From NCBI GenBank assembly GCA_019693395.1, contig JAAMXP010001802.1, positions 1 through 18,769 of the forward strand: 18,769 nucleotides of DNA, written 5' to 3'. The position numbers were made by a program, and so were the translations under genes. Under the pieces are notes generated by a model, which saw nothing but the letters and a program-made list of their open reading frames with translations, was not told the origin of the DNA and made no database searches. Origin of the DNA: Ettlia oleoabundans (lineage: Eukaryota > Chlorophyta > Chlorophyceae > Chlamydomonadales). This document shows positions 1 to 9,841 of this stretch, piece after piece. Within the stretch, counting starts at the first letter, position 1, and the number at the start of each line of letters is the position of its first letter.

Positions 1-247
1 CTGCATATGGACGCATATGGCGCGTACGAGGCGTATCAGATATCATGTGCATACTAGGCAGCTCCTACAATCACGATCATGAGAAGGAGCGCTGCGTAGC
101 TGCTTGATACCATAGCAGCTGAGGAGTATTGGCAACACTGACATGGGATTACTCAGAACTGACTGGCAGACTGGGAAACAAAGCGCATCCTGCCATAGAT
201 GAATTGATTGTATTACCAATACAACACCGAATATGGTTCCCTACCGC

Positions 248-289
248 TCTCGGCTGCCACCATTCCTAGCTAGAGGGCGGCAGCCGAGA
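248..289. repeat. Inverted repeat, 11-bp arms, 20-nt loop
   Basis: Bases 248-258 (tctcggctgcc) are the exact reverse complement of 279-289 (ggcagccgaga). A transcript would form a GC-rich hairpin with a 20-nt loop. No T-run follows, so a terminator is unlikely, and nothing else marks it as an RNA gene. The rest of 1-478 shows no supported gene: short frames only, with a small direct repeat of gcatatgg at the window edge. Confidence 0.5.
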
Positions 290-478
290 TGTCCCAATCC
301 AGCCCCAGGTGGTCGTGCCGCCTTCTGCCACACCACGGGCGGCCCTGTAACTGGCAGTCATCATGCCAATGATATAGCAGAGCATCTCAGGCAGCCGCAT
401 GGCGGTGAGCCGTCGGCGAGCCAACTGGAGCGGCCGCCGCCATAGCCGCCATCCATTACATAGCGGCGGCAGCAGTAG

Positions 479-916
479 CTGGAAGTCGCTGGGATCTTTG
501 AGCCCACATTTATCAACACGACGCTTGAACTGGACGTTGGGCTCACTCCACGAAAGGCTGTTTGTGGGCGAACTTGGTTCAACGCAGCCTGCTCAGCACG
601 CACCCTGCTGGGCATGGAGTGCGCACGCTGGCGCCACCTGTGGTCTGCTATCAATGCCCTCATCCAACGACCCCCGCCTTACCTTACTGCGCTTAGATCG
701 CAAGCACGTGTCTACACTGCTGACCACAGCGTCGCTTTTCAAATACCACGAGACTTCGTGCAGCAACGAACGTAGACACGCGACGCATTCACTGCAAGCG
801 CTGTGTCTGAAGCAGACAGCGGCGACGAGGTCCGCGACCACCCTGGCCAGCCTGCTGAGGTGGGCGGCGAGCCAGCCGCCCTCCCGACCGGTCGCCTTAG
901 TCTGCCCCACTCCTGA
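479..916 (+). pseudogene. Possible decayed coding stretch with in-frame TAG
   Basis: One frame stays coding-like from just after a stop at 476-478 through 916, interrupted only by a TAG at 773-775. The first part (about 98 codons) is of mixed composition, with Trp and Phe residues and a short WFNAACSARTLL stretch. The part after the stop is acidic and Pro-rich. No ATG opens it; the only internal Met is in GMECARW. It could be a fragment of a retroelement open reading frame, where a WF-x2-C motif occurs between endonuclease and reverse transcriptase domains, or an exon of a gene cut by the window edge, or chance in GC-rich DNA. I do not recognise a family. Confidence 0.2.
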
Positions 917-1230
917 TTTTAAACCTGCTGCCTGCTTGCTGCGGCCTCGCATCAAACCACAATTAATTCCACGAATGAACCACTTCTAACGACGCATCTG
1001 CCACCCTTGCTGCTTGCAGGGCAGCTGGCCGCCGGTGAGAGTTGCAGCGCCGCCTGCTTTCCCGGGCCGTGCCGGCGTCCTGACAGCAGGAGGGGCAGGC
1101 AGTAGGGGTGTCGCGCAACATCCTCGCTTTGCCGGGCCGTGCTGGCAGCCGCATTGTGTCGGCAGGTGGGACGGCAAGAGGGGCATCTTCTTGCAGCGCC
1201 CTTGGTGCCACAGGGGCGCTACCCGGTCCC
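917..1230 (+). promoter_or_regulatory. 5' flank / probable 5' UTR of the LisH gene
   Basis: No gene is supported here. The stretch is GC-rich and contains two loosely similar segments around gggccgtgccgg (about 1066) and gggccgtgctgg (about 1134), each followed by a GGCAGG/GGGACGG-rich sequence. The frame of the LisH exon stays open upstream, but 1231 is the first in-frame ATG. No TATA box is obvious. Confidence 0.35.
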
Positions 1231-1389
1231 ATGGATAATAGCGTGACGCCCTATGAGTTGGCGGTTCTGGTGCTGAGTTATCTCGACCAGAATGGCTATC
1301 GCAAGACGGCGGCCAGCTTCAAGCGGTGAGGTGCCGCGCTGCCTGTCTGCCTGCCTGCCTGTCCGCCTGTCCGCCTGCCTGCCTGCCCG

Positions 1390-1424
<35 letters not shown>

Positions 1425-4417
1425 GCGCACTCGCTGCAGAGATTTGCATGAAGGATGAGTGTTAAGGTGCTGCGCACTTGCTGCAACGGTTATGGTTCCC
1501 TGGTTGGAGAGTGCAAGTTGTTGTTGGGTCAACGCACGGTATTAACAGCCCATCATGCATTGAGGGTTTAAACCTTGATTAAGGTCTAAACCCTTGATTA
1601 AGGTTTAAACCCTTGATTGAGACGCGAGATCCTCCCATCGCCTGATGCTCAAAGCTTGACACACCAACCCTCAACCGCCCCTCCACCCTGCAGTGAAGCC
1701 AAGGCGCATTTTCAGGGCGCCACAGGCGCTGCGCCGCCGCCGGGCGTGCGCAACCTACTGGACCTTATGAATGACTACGTTCGTCTAAAGGAGCAGGAGA
1801 CGCGGCGGCTTGCGCTGGCGGGGCGGAACCCACTGGCACTGTGTTTGATCCAGGCTTTGGACGCAGAGTCCCAAGAGCAACAGACAGCGGTTGACGCCGC
1901 CGCTGCGGCGGCGCAGGCGGCGGCGGCGCGGGAGGCGGCGGCCGCAGCTGTGCAGCAGCAGGAGGCTGTGGCGGCGCAGCGGGCGCAGGCACAGTGGCTG
2001 CGGGTGCAGCCGCAACAGGCGCAGCAGCCGGTTACCCAGCAGCAGCTAGGGGCCGGCTTTCAACACCGGTTTGTGCCGCTGGTCCAGGGGAATCAACGCC
2101 CAGCAGGCCCAGCACAGGCAGGCGGCCAGCAGCTGACTGTCGGTCACAGCCCTGGCAGCTACCATGCCATCGCCACAGCCCCTGCCGTTGGGCAGCAGCA
2201 GGCAGTCACGCCGGCGCGGCAGCGCAAGGGCGCGCCGCGTAAGCGGCTGCGGGGTGCTGGCAGCCCCACCGGCGACCTTGGCGCGTCACATCTCCACGGC
2301 TTGGCAGGGAACGAGGGCGACGGCGGCATTGCCGCGCTGCAGATGACCGGCGGTGCCGGCGGCGGCGGCTGGGGATCGCCCATGGATCTTTTGAATCTAC
2401 CACTGGATGCCGAAGGACTGGAGGCATTGCTTGATGATGGCCCACTGCAGGTGAGCAGCAAGCCCCCCCCTCGCAGTCAGCTACAAGTACACCGGCAAGC
2501 TATGCCCCTCATTGACACCCAGCCGTCACGCGTCGGGCAGCTTGATTTCTTTGAACGCAATACTGCATGGGGGTGTTGTGTACTAGTGTGCGACAATCTG
2601 CCAGCCCGGCTGCCTGTTAGCTGCTCTATCCATCTGTTACTCAGGGAAGGCGAACGTGTCACCATTGGCACTGGCCAGCTTGTGGCAGCTGCGCCACCTG
2701 TGAACGCCCATCTTGCATGTTTGCACGCTGTGAAGGCCTCTGACCTCAACCGTTGTTGTCGATGCAGCTCCAATTTGCCGAGAACCTGGCGCAGCACATC
2801 AACGAGAACCTGGGAGCCGCATACGGCGGCGGCAGCAGGCCGCCATCCGGCCTGGGTACTGCGGGCGCTTCGGGCGGCGGCGGTACTGCAGCTGGTACCG
2901 CATCTGGTACCGCAGCTGTCAGTATTGAAGCTGCAACTGATACTGCGGAGCGCAGCTTCCTGGCTGAGTTGCTAGGGGACCCGGATAGCCTGCTGGCCGA
3001 TCTGCCAACCAACCCTCAAATGGCCCAAGTGCTGCAGGCAGTGGTTCGCCCCACTGCCGCCTCCCCCCCACAGCCGTCGGCGGCGGCAGTAGTCGCCGCC
3101 CTTCCCGCCTCTCGCAACACCCGCCCCGTATCAGCGCTGCCTGTGCAGCAGCAGGAGGCTGCGGGTGCAGCGGTGGTGGCAGCCGTGCACCCTGCTTCCC
3201 CAGGGGTGGGTGGGGTCCCGAAGGGGCGCCAGCTGCAACTGCAGGGCCTGTCCTGTGCGCATGCCGCCACTGCAGCTGCCGAGCAGCAGCAGCACCCCCA
3301 GCAGGGGCAGCAGTGGGACCAGCAGCAGCCGCAGCACATTGAAGCACAGCAACACCAGCCGCCGCCACTGCAACAGCAGCAGGAGCCAAGGAAGTCAGTC
3401 GGGCAGCAGGGCGTGCCACAGTCAATGGTGCTGCCGATCGTTTCCGTGACGCTGCCGCAGCAGGGGCAGCAGCAAGAGCAGCAGCAGCAGCAGCAGCTTG
3501 AGTATGTGGATGTACGGATGCAAGATGCGCAACAAGATCAAGTTGTGAGTGCAGGACCTCAGCCACAGCCGCCGCCGCAACATTGGGAGCAGGAGGTTGG
3601 AGAGTTGAAGCATCAGCCGGAGGGGACCCCTGAGCCCAAGCAGCCACTACAAGCGCTGCCGGTGCAACGGGAGCCGCCGCGACAGCAGGCGGCAGCCCAC
3701 GGCCAGCCGGCGCAGCCAGGGGCAGGCAGGGAGATGGGCAGCACAGCCACCGTTGGTGGAGGGGTGGAAAGTCAGGGTGCCGCCACCACGGCGTTGCTGT
3801 GCCCAGCTGATCAGCAGGCTGCCGGCAGCGTGCCTCTTGCACAGAGGGAGGGGCATTTGGGGGCGCAGCACACGGCGCAACAGCAGGCAGCAGCAGCGGC
3901 GCGGAGAGACTGTCAACCAGCAGCACAGTCAGCGGCAGCCGCCAGCGAGCCGGGCTCGCAGCAGGCTCAGCACCAGCAGGGAATACGGAACCTGGAGGCA
4001 GCAGTAGCAGGTGTAGTAACAGGTGCCCAGGCTGCGCCCTGCCCCCGCAGCCAGCAGGCGCTCCTGGATTCTGCCATGCTCTCTGGCGCTAGCAGAGCAA
4101 CCCGGCCATGCAGCCCTGCCAAGCCTACCTCGGGCAGCCAGCCACCACTGGCAGGCACCCCGGCATGCGGAACCATCACTGCTGCGGTACCGAGAGCTGT
4201 GGCAACAGGGACGGCGAGGGAAAATTCGGCCATGCCGCCAAAGGCAGACAGCAGGCCCGATCAGGACCCATGCACGGCAGTGGTGGCAAAAGCATGCCTG
4301 CCACATGAAGCTGAGGCCGCTTCTCTGAAGCTTATATCTGGGCTGAAGGGGCTGGGCCCCCTTGAGGTGCCGGCCAGCGAGGACCAGCTGCTGCAGGACA
4401 TTGATGAGCTCTTTTGA
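1231..4417 (+). CDS. LisH-domain, Gln/Ala-rich protein, NPAT-like N-terminus
   Basis: Exons 1231-1325, 1694-2450 and 2768-4417 join in frame to 833 aa; donors are GTGAGG and GTGAGC, acceptors CTGCAG and ATGCAG. Residues 7-32 (YELAVLVLSYLDQNGYRKTA...) are a LisH dimerisation motif, and the first splice junction completes it. Residues 50-71 contain LLDLMNDYVRLKEQE, resembling the segment after LisH in the histone-gene coactivator NPAT. Then follow an Ala/Gln-rich helix (about 93-140), a basic NLS-like cluster KGAPRKRLR (about 209-217), an acidic-hydrophobic segment (262-284, MDLLNLPLDAEGLEALLDD) and a long disordered Gln-rich region. The C-terminus is again acidic (LLQDIDELF). There is no WD40 repeat, so it is not LEUNIG/TOPLESS-like. 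A nuclear coactivator or scaffold is inferred; the NPAT link is weak without alignment. ATG 1231 is the first Met in frame. Confidence 0.8.
1341..1424. repeat. (CCTG)n tetranucleotide microsatellite in intron 1
   Basis: About 84 bases of nearly uninterrupted CCTG/GCCT units with CCGC and GTCC variants, only 15 bases inside intron 1 of the LisH gene. Confidence 0.9.
1565..1620. repeat. Three tandem 18-19-bp units in intron 1
   Basis: Units 1565-1582, 1583-1601 and 1602-1620 follow the pattern ggtttaaacccttgattaa with one or two changes each. Each carries AAACC(C)T, close to plant-type telomeric sequence, but the unit is longer than a telomere repeat. Confidence 0.85.
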
Positions 4418-4924
4418 ATGAGCATATAGTTGGGCTTTAGCTCCGCCTTGATCCCAGGGTGCATATGTTGCGCGACCAACCTTCACCTATTGATAGACTG
4501 CTCTGATGTCCGCTGCATAATGTTGGCAATCCCAGGCCAATCTTTCTGATGTGTTCTTTGTCAAGAAATGAAGCAAGCGCAGCAACAAGCCACAAATTAC
4601 AACAGCAATTCGCCGTAAAGCATAGAAAAGACACATGACAGCCATGCGCAAGCTTAACACAACGCAAATAAAACAGTCACCAGTCTTCAAAATGCGACAC
4701 CAGCGTGTGCCAAGAGAGGCAAGTCGTCTTCGTTTTCATTTGGTTCCAGAAATGCTCCCGAACCCTGCTTGGGGCCGAGTTCCCTCGATAAAGCCAGAGA
4801 CAAAGCACTCCACCAGGGCAGCCAACGGGAAAAATGGGCAACACACAATCATGATTATCTTATTTTGCACAACAGATACATTTCCAGGCCCTTATATAGC
4901 GTGATACATGACTTATGATAGCAT
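4418..4924. other. Convergent intergenic region, overlapping 3' UTRs
   Basis: No gene is supported between the LisH stop and the EF-hand stop. For the minus-strand gene, a TGTAA signal lies at 4597-4601 (ttaca on +). For the plus-strand gene no TGTAA is present; AATAAA occurs at 4667-4672. If both are used, the two transcripts overlap tail to tail by roughly 100 bases. Confidence 0.4.
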
Positions 4925-7900
4925 TCATTCTTCCTTTGCTGGTGGCTGCACCTTGTTAAGCCACCACTCCACAAACTCGCCTGCAGGAAGCAAACAAGGA
5001 TGGAAATTGGGTCAAGGGTTATTGCAGTACAGCATACAATGCAATGGTTATAGTTAACTGGCTGATAGAAGCAATCCCATTGCAAGGGCTGCACCAGCCA
5101 AGCAGCGCACCAGCGGCAGAGATTGGCGTTGCAGGCGCTTACCCAATTGGATGATCCCATCCTTGTTCTTGTCTAGCAGCTGCAGCCCGCTCTTCACCTC
5201 TGCCGCACTCAGGTCTGGAGCATAAGCGGCGCTGCACGCAAGACAGGCCGAAAGGCATATGATTGGCGGGGGTACTTCTTTGAGGCTGAGCGAATACGTT
5301 GTCTAGTGGGTTTCAGCTGCCACTGTTGGGCATTATTCGCGCGACAACAGCGCTAAACAACCAAGCAGTTGTGACAACTTGTGCCAATAATCTGGGGATT
5401 TCGCAGCCTGCCGCAACTCACCAGAGGCGCTGAAACTCGTCCAGGCTCAGAACACCATCTGCATGGAGTTGTAAGGGTGAACACCCAGTGAGAAACCTCA
5501 CAATACAATACAACCTGCTCTTACAGAAAGCCATCAGCATGCTGAACATGGGAGAGATTTGCAGCTGCCTGTCATAGACACTGTCAAACCTGAGCTGTAG
5601 ACCAGATGAGCTGTAGACCAGATTGGGAAGCGTTGCTGCGCTGACAGAGCCCCACTCCCATCTCCTACCACCCCCCTGGGCAAGCCTACACTCACTGTCG
5701 TCGGAATCAAATGCTGAGAACACGGTGGCAATTTGCGCCGCCTCGGTTTCACTTATACCATACTGGGACGCTTCAAAGCCGTAGAGACGCTTCAAAAAGG
5801 CAGAAGCACAGCAAGCAAGCAACAGGTCAGGCAGTCGTGGGAGCTGTACCCAGGTCGTTAGACGAGCCGCCTGTGCCATCCCTCACACAACTGAAAAGAA
5901 TCGCCAAAGCGAATGACAGCACGGAGCGGGGCCTATGGCAAGAGTTCACCGATGTGCCCTTTAAAGCCCGTAGGACCCCTGCATTGCCAGCCGGTCATTA
6001 GTTCGACAAGACAAACAAGCACCGGCCGGCTGCCTGCTGGGGACAGCCTGCATACCTGCGCCTTCTCCAGCGTCAAGTACGCTGCCAGGTCTTTCAGCAT
6101 GCCTGTGCCGCTCTCCTGGCCCTTTGACTCCTCCTGCACCACTCCAGGACGATTATCGGCAAGGAACCCACATGAGCGAGCAGTCTCTCGGGTGAACGGT
6201 TCGCTTAACAAGTGAGCAAGGCATGTACCGCAAAAGCGGTGCTGTCAGTCCGGCTGCAGCTGCAGCCCAGTCAGACGATCATCAGTGTGCATCCATGCCC
6301 CAGCTCGGTAGAGGTGACCAACACAGCAAGCTCCCTGACTCCTGCACCCGCGTCCGAAGCTACCCTCGGCGAGCAGACCGTGTCGGGACGAACACCCTCT
6401 TGCAACAGCAAAGAAGGAATATTGCAGGGTCACGTCAAGCAAAAACCAATGTTCTGCGTGGTGCCCCATGTCGCGCCCAGCACTCGCCTTCAGCAGATCA
6501 GCCATCTTGTTGAGCCCAGAGATGACCTTAAGGGTGTTGACTGCCTCAACCGCCTTGTCCACAGTGCCCAGGCCAGTGGGGGCGGAGCCAGCCAACTCCT
6601 TGACGGCTACCAGGAAAGCAGCTGTTGCACCATATAGGCAAGGGGTCAGGCAGAGGCAACAGGAAGGGCATGAGTTGAGGAACGTAGTGAGTGGTGTGGT
6701 AGTGGGCTTGCAGCAGAGAAAGCAGCCACAACATGGCAAGCAGGGAGCAGAAGCAGCTACTGCGGCCAGCACCAGCAGGTTGATGGAGCGCGGAGGCAGC
6801 TCGATGCAGACATGTCCTACAGCTAGCTAACACATATCACACTACTGCGGGACTGGCAAGGGGAGCCAACTGGGGCCCAAGCGCAGACATCGCCACTTCA
6901 GGCAGACCAAGCTTACCGCTGTTCACGTTGAATTGGTAGACGGCTGTCAGCAACATGCCAAGCTTGAACAGGTCAAAGAAAGCTGCAAGGAACAGGAAGC
7001 AACGTACGCCAGATGTTAAGAGTGTGCATTCTGGAACAAAAAAACAAACAAACAACACAGAGCAGGTGTTCAATGATTGCATGTGGCTCCTAGACAGGGT
7101 AACTGGAGTCATCACATGTTTTTGTTTTTGGAATCTGCTTGTTGTGTGGAATTGGCAACTCTGGTGCTACGTGATTTTTGTGTCACAAATTTGCAGACTG
7201 CATCAGCTTTTAGGTTCAAAACCCTAAACCCTGCTCTTACCTCCAATTGCATAATAGCCAGAGAGGAAGTAGGCGACAGCCTGCAGCGCCACTGCTGCCA
7301 AGCCAAACTGCTGCGTCGCATCGCCCAGGAATCCGCCCGCGGTGGCTGCACCGTATGCAGCACCCACATCGAACAGGATTTGCACCAGCGCAAGTCCGGA
7401 GAAAGTGGCGCCCTGTTTGACCAGCACCTGCAAGGGGCCATACGCAACATGCGGCATGCATGTGAACTTCGTGGGGACTCAGTTGTCTCGCAGCAACAGG
7501 GCAGCTGAGGCAGCAGCCACACAACGCACGGAGACTTCCGGGGCAAAACTGGACATTATTGTGTTGAAGAGAGAAGTGGCAGCGTACGCGCACAGCAACC
7601 AGGAGCGAGGTGGCTGGAGGCAGTTGGTGTTGTGGGCCGAATGCTGTGGTTGGTAGTACGTCACTGCTCCACAGAGCGCACGGCATGCGCCAAAAGAGCG
7701 CCCAGCCTCTCATGTTTTGGGCTAACTCTGTCCAAGTTCTCCCTCCCTGCCTGCTACCCCACCTTGCGCAGGTCGTCGGCCGTGATCTCTTGGCTGTCGC
7801 TGCCAGCCGCCGACTGCCACATCTTCAGCACCTGCACTGCCATGCGAGCACCCACAGCACAACAAGCCAGTTAGCAGCAGGCAATCAACGACAGCGGCGA

Positions 7901-8280
7901 GTGGCGCATATGACACAACAACAAAATGGAGGAAGACCTCAATCCAGACGTGAACTAGCATGTGTGGAGGACATCTAAAGAGCTGGGCAGGGTGGCTTCC
8001 TTTCTGGCTTCACGTATGGACGCTACGAACTCGCCTGCTGAGCGCGCTGGCTGTCCAGACCGCTCTTCTTCAGCGACTCTTCCAGGGCCTCCACCTTCTT
8101 CTTGTCCACCTTTTCGTCCACCTGGCTGGCGCGAACAGCGAGGGAGCGGCGCCCAGGAGCTGATGGTGCCAGTGAGTGGCGCCCAGCGGCCGCCCACTGG
8201 TGGCCACCATGCTGCTGACGCGCTTGCAGCGGGCCTAGCGCTGCTCTGGTCGACTGTCCGCTTGCAAGTGCCGCGATCAT
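4925..8280 (-). CDS. Plastid-targeted hydrophobic protein with two EF-hands
   Basis: Ten exons in transcript order: 8280-8035, 7831-7763, 7427-7241, 6982-6917, 6621-6488, 6133-6056, 5789-5696, 5458-5422, 5231-5143, 4980-4925; all phases agree and give 351 aa. Residues 1-51 are Ala/Ser/Arg-rich without acids and end in SLAVRA, a typical algal chloroplast transit peptide. After a charged Lys/Glu helix come hydrophobic segments at about 112-133, 146-167, 169-185 and 190-196, suggesting an integral or membrane-bound plastid protein. EF-hand loops are DSDDNGVLSLDE (288-299) and DKNKDGIIQLGE (324-335), both with the conserved Asp1, Gly6 and Glu12; the first is split across an intron. A plastid Ca2+ sensor is inferred; I do not recognise the hydrophobic domain. 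Donors 8034 and 6487 begin GCGAGT. The exon at 6621 could instead start at 6606 with the same phase. Confidence 0.85.
7218..7232. repeat. Telomere-like / telo-box motif in intron
   Basis: aaaaccctaaaccct, about two CCCTAAA units, lies 9 bases inside the intron that begins at 7240 of the EF-hand gene. The AAACCCTAA telo-box is a known promoter motif in plants; here it is intronic and only two units long. Confidence 0.5.
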
Positions 8281-8730
8281 GGGAGTGTGCGTAGACGGTT
8301 CTAGACAAGAGAAGTTGGGGTTTACTGGCACAAAGGTCGTGTGACGGGAAAACCCTGGGTCTGATCTGATTGCAATGATCTGTGTGTTGCAAGCACAATG
8401 CACCGACCGCCGGTGGTGGTTCAATATGGAGGTTTGCCACCACGTACTGCCCTGGCTGTACTTCTCACAGCAGGTGCCGTGCAGGTGCTCAGGCATGCAT
8501 CAGCAGTGCATCAGCAGACTCATCGATGCTGCAGGCAGGCATCAATATTTGAACCTAAATTTCAACCACCAACTTGTTGGATAGAATCACTGGCAGGCGT
8601 CTACAGCGGTTCCCGGCCAGAAGGCACTGACCGCGGCTGTGAGCGGCGGGTGCCAGGTCAGCAATGAGTTACACCTAGTTGCTTCAAAAATCAGGCTATC
8701 GCAAATCGTCATCATCGTAACTTGCGACAT
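8281..8730. promoter_or_regulatory. Divergent promoter region, about 450 bp
   Basis: This is the space between the EF-hand start codon (minus) and the start of the Cys-patterned protein model (plus). It must hold both 5' UTRs and both promoters. No long ORF with coding character, TATA box or clear repeated motif was seen. A small cluster of gcatcagcag/gcatcagcaga repeats is at about 8497-8520. Confidence 0.4.
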
Positions 8731-9641
8731 ATGATTTGGGGCCGCAAAAAGACTGGCGGAAAAAGCAGCGAGAGCGGCAACTTGGAATTCTTTTCCCCGC
8801 CCGTCCCACCCCCACGCTGCCCCTCCACTCTCGACGGTACACTGGTAAGTGTTGGAAGCTTATAGTGGGGCTTACATTGCAGGGGCAATGTTTGGACCCT
8901 CCTTGATCACTCGTGCTGTTCCCGCAAGCGCAGGTCTTCTCCTCGGAGCGTGATCGCGCACGTCAGGAGAGGGAGTGCAACATAAAAGTCGTCCACGGCT
9001 GCACGAAGGGTTTGAGGTGGGTGTATGCCGCTGCTCCGCCACCTGTCCGACGGCTATGCCTGTTACCCGCCATGCAAGCAAGCAAGCGAGCCGGCAGTGG
9101 TATCATCAAGCTTTCTACGTTTCATATGGCATGCTATGCAGGGCATCTTGCAGCTTGCAAGCGGCACGCCAGTGCTCCCCACCTGCGCTGCTGCGGTTGC
9201 TTGGCCTGGCTCCAGGTGAGCCTCAGGCAATGAGCCTACTCCACTGGCGTGCTTAAAGCACTGGAGTGCTTAAAGCAGCGGCTGCCTTGTTCATGTCCTG
9301 CTGTATTTTCAACCTTGTTGAATGGGATAGCTTGCATTGACGTTTGGGAGGCCTATAGCATTGGGCCCAAAGCAGTAGAAAATAGGAGTTGCAGTGAGGG
9401 TCTGCAATCTCCTGGTCTCATGGTCTGTAAAGCGCTGCGAAAGTGAAGTCTGTAATTTCATTCCGTGGCCCATGCAGAGCAAAGCTGGGAGGAGCGGGAG
9501 GCGTGCCAGCAGCGGTGCATGGAGGCGTGCATGGTGCAGCAATCGCCCGGCTGCCAGGCCCATGCACAGCGGTTTTGCGCAGACGCCTTTTCCGGGCCGG
9601 TTGCCGGTCAGCCGATAGGAAATAACAGTAGGCAGCAGTAG
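8731..9641 (+). CDS. Small Cys-patterned protein, four short exons
   Basis: Exons 8731-8844, 8934-9016, 9142-9215 and 9478-9641 join to 144 aa. Donors are GTAAGT, GTGGGT and GTGAGC; acceptors are GCGCAG, TATGCAG and CATGCAG. Phases 0, 2 and 1 all agree. The N-terminus starts MIWGRKKTGGKSSESGNLEF, followed by Pro-rich and Arg/Glu-rich parts. The last exon has Cys at 100, 104, 108, 116 and 124 (C-x3-C-x3-C-x7-C-x7-C) in a charged helix context, which resembles a disulfide or metal-binding helical hairpin but is not a twin CX9C motif. I do not recognise the family. Two TGTAA signals at 9426-9430 and 9451-9455 lie in the third intron, so a shorter form ending at a TAA near 9254-9256 is possible. 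The last exon might also be a 5' exon of the downstream gene. Confidence 0.5.
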
Positions 9642-9841
9642 GCCTTACTGCCTTCCCCAAGGGGGAAGCAGTCCACAGCAGGAGGAGAGGGAAGGTAGCC
9701 GTGATAGCTGCTTCCACCAGCTCGGCGCCGGCACAATTGCGAGGTCAGCAAATAGTAGCACAGCCGCAGCAGCAGCAGGAGAAGAAACAGCAGCCGTATT
9801 CGTTGCCTCCATTAGCCTGTGGCCAGGGTGACGTCGGTTTT

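Noticed and set aside
248..289. Structured RNA gene or terminator
   Set aside because: One hairpin with no T-run, no conserved RNA motif and no flanking support.
2919..3926. 335-aa minus-strand ORF opposite the LisH gene
   Set aside because: Ala/Pro/Leu-rich antisense shadow of the Gln/Ala-coding exon, with no motifs; the plus frame carries the LisH-linked splice structure.
7218..7232. True interstitial telomere
   Set aside because: Only two units, inside an intron; too short for a telomeric tract.
9701..9841. Start of the large gene at 9701
   Set aside because: The codon is GTG. The first in-frame ATG is 9842; coding upstream would need another exon.
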